From assembly GCA_017634575.1 (NCBI GenBank), contig JAGBND010000134.1, forward strand, positions 1 to 64,000: a DNA stretch of 64,000 nt, read 5' to 3'. The translations under genes and the position numbers were made by a program. Source of the DNA: Bacillota bacterium. Lineage in GTDB: Bacteria > Bacillota > Clostridia > Lachnospirales > Bianqueaceae. A model generated the notes under the pieces. It saw only the letters and a program-made list of their open reading frames with translations, ran no database searches and was not told where the DNA came from. Shown here piece by piece: positions 1 through 7,490 of this stretch. Every line of letters begins with the position of its first letter. Position 1 is the first letter of the stretch.

Positions 1-87
1 AAAGACTATGAAAAAGGCTTTGAAGTTATGAATTCCGGAAATTCGGGAAAGGTGGTTTTGGATTGGACAACAGCAGAAAACAGCTAA
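1..87 (+). CDS. tdh: L-threonine 3-dehydrogenase, C-terminal end (partial)
   Basis: Frame 1 is open from the window edge to a TAA at 85-87 and encodes 28 residues ending in a GFEVMNSGNSGKVVLDW stretch, which I recognise as the C-terminus of zinc-dependent L-threonine 3-dehydrogenases. The enzyme oxidises threonine to 2-amino-3-ketobutyrate. The next gene, kbl, cleaves that product to glycine and acetyl-CoA, and tdh-kbl pairs are common, so context supports the call. Only the tail is visible; catalytic and zinc residues lie outside the window. Confidence 0.8.
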   Translation, partial: KDYEKGFEVMNSGNSGKVVLDWTTAENS

Positions 88-126
88 AGCTGTTTTCTGC
101 TGTGCAAGCTTCCGCTGGAAGCTTGC
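70..126 (+). other. Two adjacent perfect hairpins between tdh and kbl
   Basis: A 15-bp perfect stem (70-84 with 89-103) has the tdh stop codon in its 4-nt loop. A 10-bp perfect stem (104-113 with 117-126) follows directly. Only a weak T run (GGGTTTTCC) follows, so this may be a leaky terminator, an mRNA-stabilising structure or a repeat. The right arm sequence GCTGTTTTCTGCTGTGC recurs at 156-172, which favours a local duplication. Confidence 0.6.
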
Positions 127-196
127 GGGTTTTCCTGGGACAGATGGCAGCTGGTGCTGTTTTCTGCTGTGCGATTAATAAATTTGGAGGTTGGGT

Positions 197-1378
197 ATGA
201 AGAGTGCATATAAGTATTTTACCGAGACCCTTGACGGTCTGAAGGCTGATGGTTTATATAAAAACGAACGAATTATCACTACACCGCAGAAGAGTCATAT
301 TGATACCACGCAGGCTAAGAATGTGATCAATATGTGCGCCAACAACTACCTCGGCCTGTCTAACAGCCCCAGGCTGATCGAGGCTGCCAAAAAGAGTTAT
401 GACACCTGGGGTTACGGTCTCAGCTCCGTCAGATTTATCTGCGGTACACAGCAGCTGCACAAAGATCTGGAAAAGAAGATCAGCAGCTTTCTGGGGATGG
501 ACGATACCATTCTTTACAGTTCCTGTTTTGATGCCAACGGCGGTCTTTTTGAAACACTGCTTGGCCCGGAGGATGCGATCATCTCCGATGAATTGAACCA
601 TGCCAGTATTATTGATGGCGTGAGACTTTGCAAAGCTCAGCGATTCCGCTATAAAAACAATAACATGGAAGATCTGCGCCGCTGCCTTGAGGAAGCAAAA
701 GATGCCCGCATCAAGATGATAGCAACAGACGGTGTTTTCTCTATGGATGGTATTATCGCAAATCTTCAGGGAATCTGCGATCTGGCTGACGAGTATGATG
801 CGCTGGTGATGGTGGATGATTCCCATGCGGTTGGTTTTATGGGAGAGCATGGCAAAGGCACGCCTGAAGCTTGCGGCGTAATGGGCAGGGTCGATATTAT
901 TACCGGCACATTGGGAAAAGCGCTTGGCGGAGCGTCTGGCGGATATACCAGCGCCCGACAGGAGATCGTCGATATGCTTAGGCAGAAGAGCCGCCCGTAT
1001 CTGTTTTCGAATACACTGGCGCCTGCGATCGCCGCAGCGGCCTACGAGACCTTTACGATGCTGGAGGAGTCCACAGCGCTGAGAGATAAAGTCCATGAGA
1101 ATACAGCCTATTTCCGCAGCAAAATCCGCGAGGTCGGTTTCGACATTATTGAAAGCACCCATCCTATTGTAGCCATCATGTTTTATGATGCGCATGTGGC
1201 CGGCAAGGTTGCCGAACTGATGCTGCAGAAGGGCGTCTATGTGACGAGCTTTGTGTATCCGGTGGTCCCGAAGGGAAAGGCCAGGATTCGTGTTCAGATC
1301 AGTGCCGCTCACAGCAGGGAAGATCTCGATTACGTCGTGCGCTGCTTCAAAGAAGCGAAAGAAGAGCTGGGAATCTGA
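197..1378 (+). CDS. kbl: Glycine C-acetyltransferase (2-amino-3-ketobutyrate CoA ligase)
   Basis: A 393-residue PLP enzyme of the alpha-oxoamine synthase family, cleaving 2-amino-3-ketobutyrate with CoA to glycine and acetyl-CoA in the cytoplasm. Nearly every family signature is present: NNYLGL near residue 50, [39 protein letters not shown] and the PLP-lysine segment [12 protein letters not shown]. Length matches the roughly 395-398 residues usual for Kbl. ATG 197 is preferred because GGAGG at 186-190 lies 6 nt upstream; an in-frame TTG at 191 abuts the Shine-Dalgarno site. It follows tdh by about 110 bp and probably shares its transcript, ending at the terminator at 1427. Confidence 0.95.
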   Translation: MKSAYKYFTETLDGLKADGLYKNERIITTPQKSHIDTTQAKNVINMCANNYLGLSNSPRLIEAAKKSYDTWGYGLSSVRFICGTQQLHKDLEKKISSFLGMDDTILYSSCFDANGGLFETLLGPEDAIISDELNHASIIDGVRLCKAQRFRYKNNNMEDLRRCLEEAKDARIKMIATDGVFSMDGIIANLQGICDLADEYDALVMVDDSHAVGFMGEHGKGTPEACGVMGRVDIITGTLGKALGGASGGYTSARQEIVDMLRQKSRPYLFSNTLAPAIAAAAYETFTMLEESTALRDKVHENTAYFRSKIREVGFDIIESTHPIVAIMFYDAHVAGKVAELMLQKGVYVTSFVYPVVPKGKARIRVQISAAHSREDLDYVVRCFKEAKEELGI

Positions 1379-1426
1379 GATCCGGTATTCTAAAATCTTT
1401 TTGAATGATTTTCAGTAAAAACCAAA

Positions 1427-1457
1427 AGAGGTCCGCGGGGTCGGATCTCTTTTTTTT
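1427..1457 (+). terminator. Rho-independent terminator after kbl
   Basis: AGAGGTCCG pairs with CGGATCTCT (1442-1450) around a GC-rich loop, followed by eight T residues. Confidence 0.85.
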
Positions 1458-1468
1458 ATGGACGGCGA

Positions 1469-1920
1469 GGATCATATTTTGACTATTTTTGAATTGGTGA
1501 TCCTGGTCGATGTGGGCTTGGAGAGGGCGGAGGATCATATTTTGGCATTTTCTGATTGGTGATTCCTGTTGATATGGGCCTGGATATGGTGGAGGATCAT
1601 ATTTTAGCATTTTCTGATTTGCGCTCCCCGTCGATGTGGGCTTGGAGAGGATGGAGGATCATATTTTGGCATTTTTTGATTGGTGATCCCCGAGAATGTG
1701 GGCTTGAAGAGTGAAAAGGATCATATTTTGGCTATTCATGATTTGTGATCCCCGAAAAAGGGGATCACGAAATCAAAAACCGAGAAATATAATCCTTTTT
1801 TGCAAAATCGGCCTTTCGTCAGGGGATCACGAAATCAAAAACCGAGAAATATGATCCCTTTGCGCAAAATTGGCCGTCCGGCGTGGGATCACGAATTCAA
1901 TAACTGAAAAATATGATCCC
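1469..1920. repeat. Eight-unit, about 62-bp palindromic repeat array with an internal orientation switch
   Basis: Units of about 35 bp begin GGATCATATTTT and end TGATCC. They start near 1469, 1532, 1593, 1655 and 1719 (period 61-64 bp). Three further units at about 1760, 1822 and 1884 read in the opposite orientation (GGGATCACGAAATC to ATATGATCC). The switch point is a perfect GTGATCCCC/GGGGATCAC dyad near 1745-1768. Each unit is itself an imperfect palindrome. The linkers also show partial conservation (GATGTGGGCTTGGAGAGG). No credible ORF lies here. Confidence 0.85.
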
Positions 1921-1976
1921 TTATTCATTCCGTTTTCCTGATGCATAGTTTCATCAAAAGGCCTGCAAGGCTCATA

Positions 1977-2084
1977 ACAATCAAGTCAAAATCAAGCCAA
2001 AATCAAGCCAAAATCAAGCCAAAATCAAGCCAAAATCAAGCCAAAATCAAGTCAAAATCAAGCCAAAATCAAGTCAAAAAATAG
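1977..2084 (+). repeat. 11-bp tandem repeat (AAAATCAAGCC)
   Basis: About ten head-to-tail copies of AAAATCAAGYC, differing only at a C/T position. The array is A-rich with one unit per helical turn, so the A tracts are phased as in intrinsically curved DNA. It lies about 160 bp upstream of the gene at 2249. Confidence 0.85.
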
Positions 2085-2153
2085 TCAAGTAATACCACAC
2101 AATAATCTCCTGAAAAAACAAATACGATTTGGCAGATTTTATCCGCCGTTTTT

Positions 2154-2181
2154 TTGTAAAAACGCCGTAAATATATATAGA
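2154..2181 (+). promoter_or_regulatory. Possible sigma-A promoter for the gene at 2249
   Basis: TTGTAA (2154-2159) is followed after 16 bp by TATAGA (2176-2181) within an AT-rich stretch. Several alternative -10 registers exist in the ATATATATAG run, so the call is tentative. Confidence 0.35.
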
Positions 2182-2248
2182 GGGATATTTAGGGAGCGCG
2201 GATATTCAACCCAAAAATGAGATTTTATTTAAGGAGGATTATGAATTG

Positions 2249-3025
2249 ATGGAAGAATGGACCTTGGAAGATTTGGTGAAAAATGAACAGCAAATGGATC
2301 GTCTTGAGAAAATCATATCGACATACCCTCAAGGGGTGCTGTTTGTGAGAAGGCACAACGAAAAATATCGATGGTATCTGAAAGAGAATGGAAAGACCTA
2401 TTATCTTTCTCTGAAAGAGATCGATCTGGCCAAAAAGATGGCCATGAAACGGTATCTGGAATGTCAGCTGGAAGATCTAAAAGACCAGAGAAAAAAGATC
2501 AAATTTTATTTGGAACAGAATAATCTGCGAGATGAAGCAGGACTTACGCACACTGACAGATTGCGCCTTAATCCAGGTTTTCAAGAATTGCTGAACATAC
2601 CGAAGAAAGACTATCACGACTGGCAATATGAGGATTATCCGCACCTCGAAGATTTTTCAGAGGATTTAAAGCTGGCGCTTCCTGATGGAAGGAAGGTGCG
2701 TTCGAAATCAGAAGTGATAATCGGTACTGCGCTTCTGACCAAAGGTATTCCCTTCAGGTACGATGTGGAGATAAAGGCTAATGGCAATATATATTATGTC
2801 GATTTTGTGGCAATCAATCTGCACACAAAAGTCCACTGGTACTGGGAACACTTTGGAAGCATGGATAAGCCGGATTACCAGAAAAAGCAGGCCAATAAAA
2901 CAAGAGATTACATGCTTTCGGGACTTTTCCAGGGGATCAACCTGATTATTACCTCAGAAACATCTAAAAATCCCTGGGATTATCAAAAGACCGACAGAAT
3001 CATTGAAGCATATCTTCTGTCCTGA
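2249..3025 (+). CDS. Hypothetical protein with a C-terminal PD-(D/E)XK nuclease-like domain
   Basis: A soluble 258-residue protein. The N-terminal half is charged and partly helical (ELVKNE to KKIKFYLEQ). The C-terminal half, from about residue 150, reads RSKSEVIIG, then GIPFRYDVEI, YYVDFVAI and HWYWEHFG, the order of acidic and beta-strand motifs expected of PD-(D/E)XK restriction-endonuclease-like folds. The final motif is E-H rather than E-x-K, so catalysis is uncertain. AGGAGG sits at 2232-2237. ATG 2249 is chosen; a TTG at 2246 is also possible. An ATG at 2241 reads only two codons before a stop overlapping these starts. The gene stands alone after two repeat arrays. No specific substrate can be proposed. 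Confidence 0.6.
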   Translation: MEEWTLEDLVKNEQQMDRLEKIISTYPQGVLFVRRHNEKYRWYLKENGKTYYLSLKEIDLAKKMAMKRYLECQLEDLKDQRKKIKFYLEQNNLRDEAGLTHTDRLRLNPGFQELLNIPKKDYHDWQYEDYPHLEDFSEDLKLALPDGRKVRSKSEVIIGTALLTKGIPFRYDVEIKANGNIYYVDFVAINLHTKVHWYWEHFGSMDKPDYQKKQANKTRDYMLSGLFQGINLIITSETSKNPWDYQKTDRIIEAYLLS

Positions 3026-3137
3026 TTGTCTTCGCGCTGTCCGCATTCAACAAATCCGATTTGAGTCCCCAAAGGCTTGATAAAACAGTAAAAAACATGC
3101 AGGCCCAAGAACGATCCGTCTCACCACTTGAAAACTA

Positions 3138-3166
3138 TTGCAAACGCAAGGACGATTCATTATAAT
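3138..3166 (+). promoter_or_regulatory. Sigma-A promoter for cstA
   Basis: TTGCAA (3138-3143), 17-bp spacer, TATAAT (3161-3166). The start would lie near 3173, giving a leader of about 220 nt before cstA, long enough for post-transcriptional control. Confidence 0.7.
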
Positions 3167-3278
3167 GATAAAAATCGGTAACTATTCAGTTACAAAAATC
3201 CTGTGAAATGCCCTTTGCGGCTGCATGCCTGAATAGCTGTTGGAGTCCATCGCTTGTAACAGAACAAGACGGAGATTC

Positions 3279-3370
3279 CTCCTGCCTGGCAGGGGGCTCT
3301 TGGGAGCTCTCAGGCAGGGGGACTGTCAGGGAATGGGGGAGCTCTCAAGCAGGGGGATTCTTAGGCAGCT
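3279..3370 (+). repeat. G-rich direct repeats in the cstA leader
   Basis: GGGAGCTCTCAGGCAGGGGG at 3302 recurs with one change at 3337, 35 bp downstream. A small CCTGCC/GGCAGG hairpin precedes the pair, and a further GGCAG follows at 3364. The CTGCC and GGCAG segments could pair in alternative ways in the RNA. No known riboswitch class was recognised. Confidence 0.5.
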
Positions 3371-3394
3371 CGAAGCGGCAGAATGGAGCGTATT

Positions 3395-4807
3395 ATGCTG
3401 ACGTTTTTTGGAGCCTTGATTGTGCTGGTATTGGGCTACTGGCTGTATGGAAGGCTGACGGAAAAGGTGTTTGGGCCGGATGAGCGGCTGACACCGGCCA
3501 TCAAGATCAATGATGGTGTGGACTGCATGCCCATCAAAACCTGGAAAGCCATCCTGATTCAGCTGCTGAATATAGCCGGAACAGGGCCGATCTTTGGCGC
3601 ACTCATGGGCGCATGCTTCGGACCGGTGGTGTTTCTGTGGATTGTTTTCGGCGCCATCCTTGGCGGTGCCGTGCATGACTATATGAGCGGCATGATCTCC
3701 GAACGGAACAATGGGGCATCCATCGCCGAGCTTTCGGGTATCTATCTGGGTAAGCCGGCTCTTTATGTGATGCGTGCCTTCTCGGTAGTACTGCTTTTGC
3801 TCACAGGAACCGTATTTGTAACCAGTCCGGCAGCCCTCATTTCAAACCTGACCCCGGATGCGCTGGGCAATACCTTCTGGATTGTTGTGATCCTGATCTA
3901 CTATGTGCTGGCCACCTTGCTGCCAATCGACAAAGTAATCGGGAGACTCTATCCGGTATTTGGCGTGATTCTGATCGTCATGGCCATATCGGTGGCAGGA
4001 GGATTCCTCTTCATTCAGGGTTATCATGTGCCGGAGCTGTCTTTGCAGAATCTTCACCCGGAGAATCTGCCGGTGTGGCCCTTTATGTTTGTTACCGTAG
4101 CCTGCGGCGCGATTTCCGGCTTTCATGCAACCCAGTCGCCCATGATGGCAAAGTGTATTACCAGCGAAAAAGAAGGCCGCAAGGTCTTTTACGGTGCGAT
4201 GATTATCGAGTCCGTCATAGCCCTGATCTGGGCTGCGGCAGGGGTGGCCTTCTATGGCGGCACCCAGATGCTGAACGAAGCCCTGACAAGCCTTGGACAA
4301 TCGGGAACGGTTTACGAGATCAGCAAAGATATGCTGGGAGCCGTTGGCGGCGTCCTGGCCATTGTAGGAGTGGTGGTGTGTCCCATCACATCCGGTGACA
4401 CCGCTTTTCGTTCTGCCAGACTGATTCTGGCAGAGTGGACCAGACTGGATCAGACCAAAATTAGAAACCGGCTTATCCTGACCATCCCGCTGCTGGGAAT
4501 TAGCGCGGTGCTGACCCAGCTGGATTTCAATGTGCTGTGGCGCTATTTCTCCTGGAGCAACCAGACCCTGGCCATGATCTCCCTGTGGGTTGCGTCGGTA
4601 TATTTGAGGAATAGCGGTAAAAAACCGGGACATATTCTCATCACGCTGCTGCCGGCCGCCTTCATGACGGCGGTATCGGTAACTTATATCCTGATGGCGC
4701 CGGAAGGCTTCCGGCTATCCGCTGCAATCGCCTATCCGGCCGGCATCATCGCTGCCGCAGCGCTGCTGGCAATCTATTTAGTAAAGATGAAGAAACGGAA
4801 CGCATGA
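3395..4807 (+). CDS. cstA: CstA-family carbon starvation protein (membrane transporter)
   Basis: A 470-residue polytopic membrane protein with about 12-13 hydrophobic segments. Family signatures include the YWLYGR motif at the N-terminus, GTGPIFGALMG, HDYMSGMISERNNGASI, GFHATQSPMMAKCI and CPITSGDTAFRSAR. CstA proteins import peptides or pyruvate in bacteria where they have been studied; the substrate here cannot be assigned. Length matches the short CstA subgroup rather than the roughly 700-residue E. coli form. ATG 3395 is preferred because GGAG at 3385-3388 is correctly spaced; an upstream in-frame ATG at 3383 would add MERI. The gene is monocistronic, between its own promoter and a strong terminator. 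Confidence 0.9.
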   Translation: MLTFFGALIVLVLGYWLYGRLTEKVFGPDERLTPAIKINDGVDCMPIKTWKAILIQLLNIAGTGPIFGALMGACFGPVVFLWIVFGAILGGAVHDYMSGMISERNNGASIAELSGIYLGKPALYVMRAFSVVLLLLTGTVFVTSPAALISNLTPDALGNTFWIVVILIYYVLATLLPIDKVIGRLYPVFGVILIVMAISVAGGFLFIQGYHVPELSLQNLHPENLPVWPFMFVTVACGAISGFHATQSPMMAKCITSEKEGRKVFYGAMIIESVIALIWAAAGVAFYGGTQMLNEALTSLGQSGTVYEISKDMLGAVGGVLAIVGVVVCPITSGDTAFRSARLILAEWTRLDQTKIRNRLILTIPLLGISAVLTQLDFNVLWRYFSWSNQTLAMISLWVASVYLRNSGKKPGHILITLLPAAFMTAVSVTYILMAPEGFRLSAAIAYPAGIIAAAALLAIYLVKMKKRNA

Positions 4808-4815
4808 CGCAAAAA

Positions 4816-4850
4816 AGCCCCGGCTGCACTGTGAGCCGGGGCTGTTTTTA
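4816..4850. terminator. Bidirectional terminator between cstA and the minus-strand isomerase gene
   Basis: AGCCCCGGCT pairs with AGCCGGGGCT, flanked by an A run on the left and a T run on the right, so it can end transcription from both convergent genes. Confidence 0.9.
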
Positions 4851-4856
4851 AAAAGC

Positions 4857-5780
4857 TTATCCAATAAAGTTGTCCAGATAGTGTTTGGAAAGACGAATGG
4901 AGGTAAGGATATCCTCGTTACTTCCCTCGAAGGCCTTGTCTTCTACCTCGATGACGGCATCGCCATTGTAGCGGATGTCGTTCAGAGCGGAAATGAATGC
5001 GCCCCAATCCACATCGCCAAGTCCGGGGATCTTCGGGCTCATGTAATCCAGCGGGTAGGCCAGAACGCCCACGTCAGCCAGTTTGTCTTTGTAAAGCTTG
5101 ATGTCCTTGAAGTGGACATGGAAGATCTTGTCCTTGAACTCGTAGATGGTCTTGACATAGTCAAGCTGCTGCCACACATAGTGGGAAGGATCAAAGTTCA
5201 GACCGAAGTTGTCGGAGGGAAGAAGCTCAAACAGCTTGCGGAAGATCGCAGGAGTGCACATCAGGTTTTGTCCGCCGGGCCACTGATCTGCGCCAAAGAG
5301 CATCGGGCAGTTCTCGATGCCGACTTTAACGCCGCATTCTTCAGCCAGTTTGATAATGGGAGGCCAGATTTCCTTGAAAAGCTCAATATTCTCTTCTACG
5401 GTCTTGGTCTGATCGCGGCCGATAAAGGTGGTAACCAATCCGACGCCGAGCTTAGCGGAAGCCTTGATCAGCGCTTCGATATGAGCGATGGCGGCAGCCC
5501 GTTTTTCCAGATCGGGATCCATGGTGTTGGGGTAGTAAGCCAGAGAAGAAATGTGCATGCCTTTCTTCTCGATATATTCTTTTACATAGGCGCAGTAAGC
5601 ATCGTCTTCCAGAACGCGTTCCGCATCGATGTGAGAAACACCGGCGTAGCGGCGCTCAGCCTTGCCGGCTGGCCAGCAGGCAACTTCCAGGCACTTGAAG
5701 CCCATTTCGGAGGCGATGTCCACAGCCTGTTCGAAATCCCAGCCGTCAAGAATAGCAGTCAGCAAACCAAATTTTAACAT
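4857..5780 (-). CDS. Sugar phosphate isomerase/epimerase (AP-endonuclease-2-like TIM barrel)
   Basis: A 307-residue cytoplasmic TIM-barrel protein of the xylose isomerase-like family. Segments such as GFKCLEVACWP, IENCPMLFG, NFDPSHYVWQ, HVHFKDIKL and PGLGDVDW carry the metal-binding Glu, Asp and His positions usual in these epimerases and isomerases. The substrate is not predictable; inositol or keto-sugar epimerisation is common in the family. The start at 5780 is preferred because GGAAA lies just upstream and MLKFGLLTAIL is a normal first strand. Upstream in-frame sequence to 5957 lacks a ribosome site and runs through the promoter. It is transcribed alone. Confidence 0.85.
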   Translation of the reverse strand: MLKFGLLTAILDGWDFEQAVDIASEMGFKCLEVACWPAGKAERRYAGVSHIDAERVLEDDAYCAYVKEYIEKKGMHISSLAYYPNTMDPDLEKRAAAIAHIEALIKASAKLGVGLVTTFIGRDQTKTVEENIELFKEIWPPIIKLAEECGVKVGIENCPMLFGADQWPGGQNLMCTPAIFRKLFELLPSDNFGLNFDPSHYVWQQLDYVKTIYEFKDKIFHVHFKDIKLYKDKLADVGVLAYPLDYMSPKIPGLGDVDWGAFISALNDIRYNGDAVIEVEDKAFEGSNEDILTSIRLSKHYLDNFIG

Positions 5781-5831
5781 AGCAGTTTTCCTTACTGTTT
5801 GTTGAGGATAGAAGAGCATTAAATTGATTTT

Positions 5832-5860
5832 ATTATAGCACATCCGAAAATTAATGTAAA
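5832..5860 (-). promoter_or_regulatory. Sigma-A promoter for the isomerase gene (minus strand)
   Basis: On the minus strand TTTACA (5860-5855), 17-bp spacer, TATAAT (5837-5832), about 50 nt before the start codon. Confidence 0.75.
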
Positions 5861-5948
5861 GGTGAGCAAAAGGGAGAAGGTAAGTCCGCCTCAGCCCGAG
5901 AAATCCAAAAGACGTGTTCACAAAATATTCAGAAAAAAATTTTATCAT

Positions 5949-5981
5949 GTTGGACATGTGTTGGACATATTGTGATATAAT
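5949..5981 (+). promoter_or_regulatory. Extended -10 promoter with 11-bp direct repeats, upstream of the HTH-receiver regulator
   Basis: TGATATAAT (5973-5981) is an extended -10 element. No good -35 box sits at normal spacing. Instead GTTGGACA occurs twice, at 5949-5956 and 5960-5967, exactly 11 bp apart, covering the -35 region. This is a typical site for a DNA-binding activator or autorepressor. Confidence 0.65.
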
Positions 5982-6098
5982 GCCTATGTTATAGGTATTT
6001 TTATAAAGGGGGAAGTGCCCTCATTGATCGGCACGAAATAGCTGCTGACCATGACAAGAATTGGTGCATAAAGATCCGAAGGACGGGAGGATATGCAA

Positions 6099-6677
6099 AT
6101 GCCGGGTTATGGTACATTAGGTGATAGAATCGCTAAACTCAGGGTCAAAAACCACATGTCTCAGGCGGAACTAGCTGATTTTCTGTATGTCAACCAGGGT
6201 ACGATATCCCGCTGGGAGAAAGGCGTCCGCTTTCCGGAAAGAGAGCTCATGCTCAAGATGGCGGAACGCTTTCAGGTGGACCCTGCTTTTTTGCTGGATG
6301 CGCCTCTGGATAAGAGCACCACTGTCTACATGGTGGATGACGATCCGGCAGTTTTGAAAAGCAATATGTCCTCTCTGAAAAAGGTTCTTCCTGAAGCGGA
6401 AATTATTGGCTTTGCCAGCGGAAACGCGGCCCTGAACGCCTTGAAAAAGAAAAAGGCGCAGATCGTTTTTCTGGACATTCATCTGGGAGACGACAGCGGC
6501 CTTAGCTTCGCCAAGCAGATGATTTCTCTATCGCCCGAGCTCAATATCATTTTCTGCACCAATCATGCTGAGCACATGAAGTTTGCCTTTGGCGTCCATG
6601 CCAGCGGCTATATTATCAAACCTGCCTCCGCATCGGATTTCGAAGACGAAATCAATCATCTGCGGCACCCGCTCTAA
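6099..6677 (+). CDS. Orphan regulator: N-terminal XRE helix-turn-helix plus C-terminal response-regulator receiver
   Basis: A 192-residue protein. Residues about 5-65 form an XRE/Cro HTH (LGDRIAKLRVKNHMSQAELA, then QGTISRWEKG). Residues about 75-190 form a CheY-like receiver with the acidic pocket VDDD, the phosphoacceptor in FLDIHLGDDSGLS, and the conserved lysine in IIKPAS. Most response regulators have the receiver first; here the order is reversed and the output domain is XRE-type. No histidine kinase is adjacent. ATG 6099 is preferred over 6093 because GGAGG at 6086-6090 gives an 8-nt spacing. It sits immediately upstream of the secretion operon, so it is a plausible regulator of it. Confidence 0.85.
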   Translation: MPGYGTLGDRIAKLRVKNHMSQAELADFLYVNQGTISRWEKGVRFPERELMLKMAERFQVDPAFLLDAPLDKSTTVYMVDDDPAVLKSNMSSLKKVLPEAEIIGFASGNAALNALKKKKAQIVFLDIHLGDDSGLSFAKQMISLSPELNIIFCTNHAEHMKFAFGVHASGYIIKPASASDFEDEINHLRHPL

Positions 6678-6724
6678 TCAGAAATACCCTTGCGCTGCAA
6701 AGCGCATGTTTCACCGTATGCATG

Positions 6725-6743
6725 TTATGCCAATATTATGCCA
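6725..6743 (+). promoter_or_regulatory. Tandem TTATGCCA operator upstream of the secretion operon
   Basis: TTATGCCA at 6725-6732 and again at 6736-6743, 11 bp apart (one helical turn), ends 15 bp before the -35 box. The same paired motif at nearly the same distance precedes the promoters at 53243-53271 and 60886-60914 (minus), which suggests a shared activator. Confidence 0.7.
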
Positions 6744-6758
6744 TCTGACGCTAAACTA

Positions 6759-6787
6759 TTGCAAAATACAGACAACCTTGCTATAGT
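6759..6787 (+). promoter_or_regulatory. Sigma-A promoter of the type IV secretion-like operon
   Basis: TTGCAA (6759-6764), 17-bp spacer, TATAGT (6782-6787). Transcription would start near 6794, leaving a leader of about 145 nt before the pilin gene. Confidence 0.7.
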
Positions 6788-6939
6788 GTATACGATGAAA
6801 AACATCAATCAACGCCTCTCAATGAAGGGGGGAATCTCTATAGACCTGTCTGAGCCTGAGGAGATTTATCTCTGCTCTGTTTTGCTCATGGGCTTTAGGA
6901 TGCACCTCTGAAGAGAAATATTTAAAGGAGGAAATACTC

Positions 6940-7227
6940 ATGTTTGATGGTATTGCCAGCCCTATTGTAGAACTTATCTACAACATCACCGCCCCCCTGC
7001 TCGCAATCGTAGGTGCAGCCGGAACGATCTACTGCGTCATTCTTGGCGTAAAGTATGCAAGAGCAGAAGAGCCCCAGGACAAAGAGAAGGCTAAAGGAGC
7101 CCTGAAGAATGCCATTATCGGTTTCGTTCTGATCTTTGTACTGATCTTTGCGCTTGGACGTCTGATGCCGATCATGATTGGCTGGACCAACCAGCAGGCC
7201 GGTCAGACAATTATCCCGACCAAGTAA
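6940..7227 (+). CDS. Type IV secretion pilin-like protein (VirB2/TrbC-like)
   Basis: A 95-residue protein with two hydrophobic helices (about residues 12-37 and 58-78) separated by a short charged loop (ARAEEPQDKEKAKG). This is the layout of VirB2/TrbC pilins and of small pilin-like subunits in Gram-positive type IV systems. There is no cleavable signal peptide. Such subunits sit in the membrane and may form a filament or channel lining. AAAGGAGG at 6925-6932 is an excellent ribosome site, and a hairpin right after the gene would raise its dosage relative to downstream genes. It is the first gene of the secretion operon. The assignment rests on topology and context rather than a diagnostic motif. 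Confidence 0.75.
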   Translation: MFDGIASPIVELIYNITAPLLAIVGAAGTIYCVILGVKYARAEEPQDKEKAKGALKNAIIGFVLIFVLIFALGRLMPIMIGWTNQQAGQTIIPTK

Positions 7228-7252
7228 GCAGAGAAAGATGGACAAAACAGAG

Positions 7253-7293
7253 AAACAGCCGGAGATGGCTCTTACAAAACGCCGGCTGTTTTT
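7253..7293 (+). terminator. Attenuator-like terminator after the pilin gene
   Basis: AAACAGCCGG (7253-7262) pairs with CCGGCTGTTT (7282-7291), followed by a short T run. No convincing new promoter was seen before 7491, so partial read-through would give a high pilin to machine ratio. Confidence 0.7.
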
Positions 7294-7322
7294 CATATGT
7301 CCTTCACATGGCAATGTGAATC

Positions 7323-7354
7323 CGCATTTTGATGCGGATCCGCATCAAAATGCG
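7323..7354. promoter_or_regulatory. Perfect 32-bp palindrome
   Basis: CGCATTTTGATGCGGA at 7323-7338 is followed without a gap by its exact reverse complement (7339-7354). A small CACAT/ATGTG hairpin precedes it at 7307-7320. A gapless dyad suits a dimeric DNA-binding protein better than an RNA hairpin, and no T run follows. Confidence 0.6.
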
Positions 7355-7490
7355 CAATTAACAGAATTAATGTAAATAACGGACCTTCATCCTTTCGTCC
7401 TCTGCAATCCGAAATGAAAGCGGTGCTTCGTCCGATCCTATATATTTATAGATAGTTTTTTTCAGGAAGCATAGTAAAAGGAGCTGTGAA

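Noticed and set aside
6795-6911. 38-codon ORF at the very start of the secretion operon leader (possible leaderless peptide)
   Set aside because: No ribosome site, and it depends on the exact transcription start; composition gives no support. Kept only as a note.
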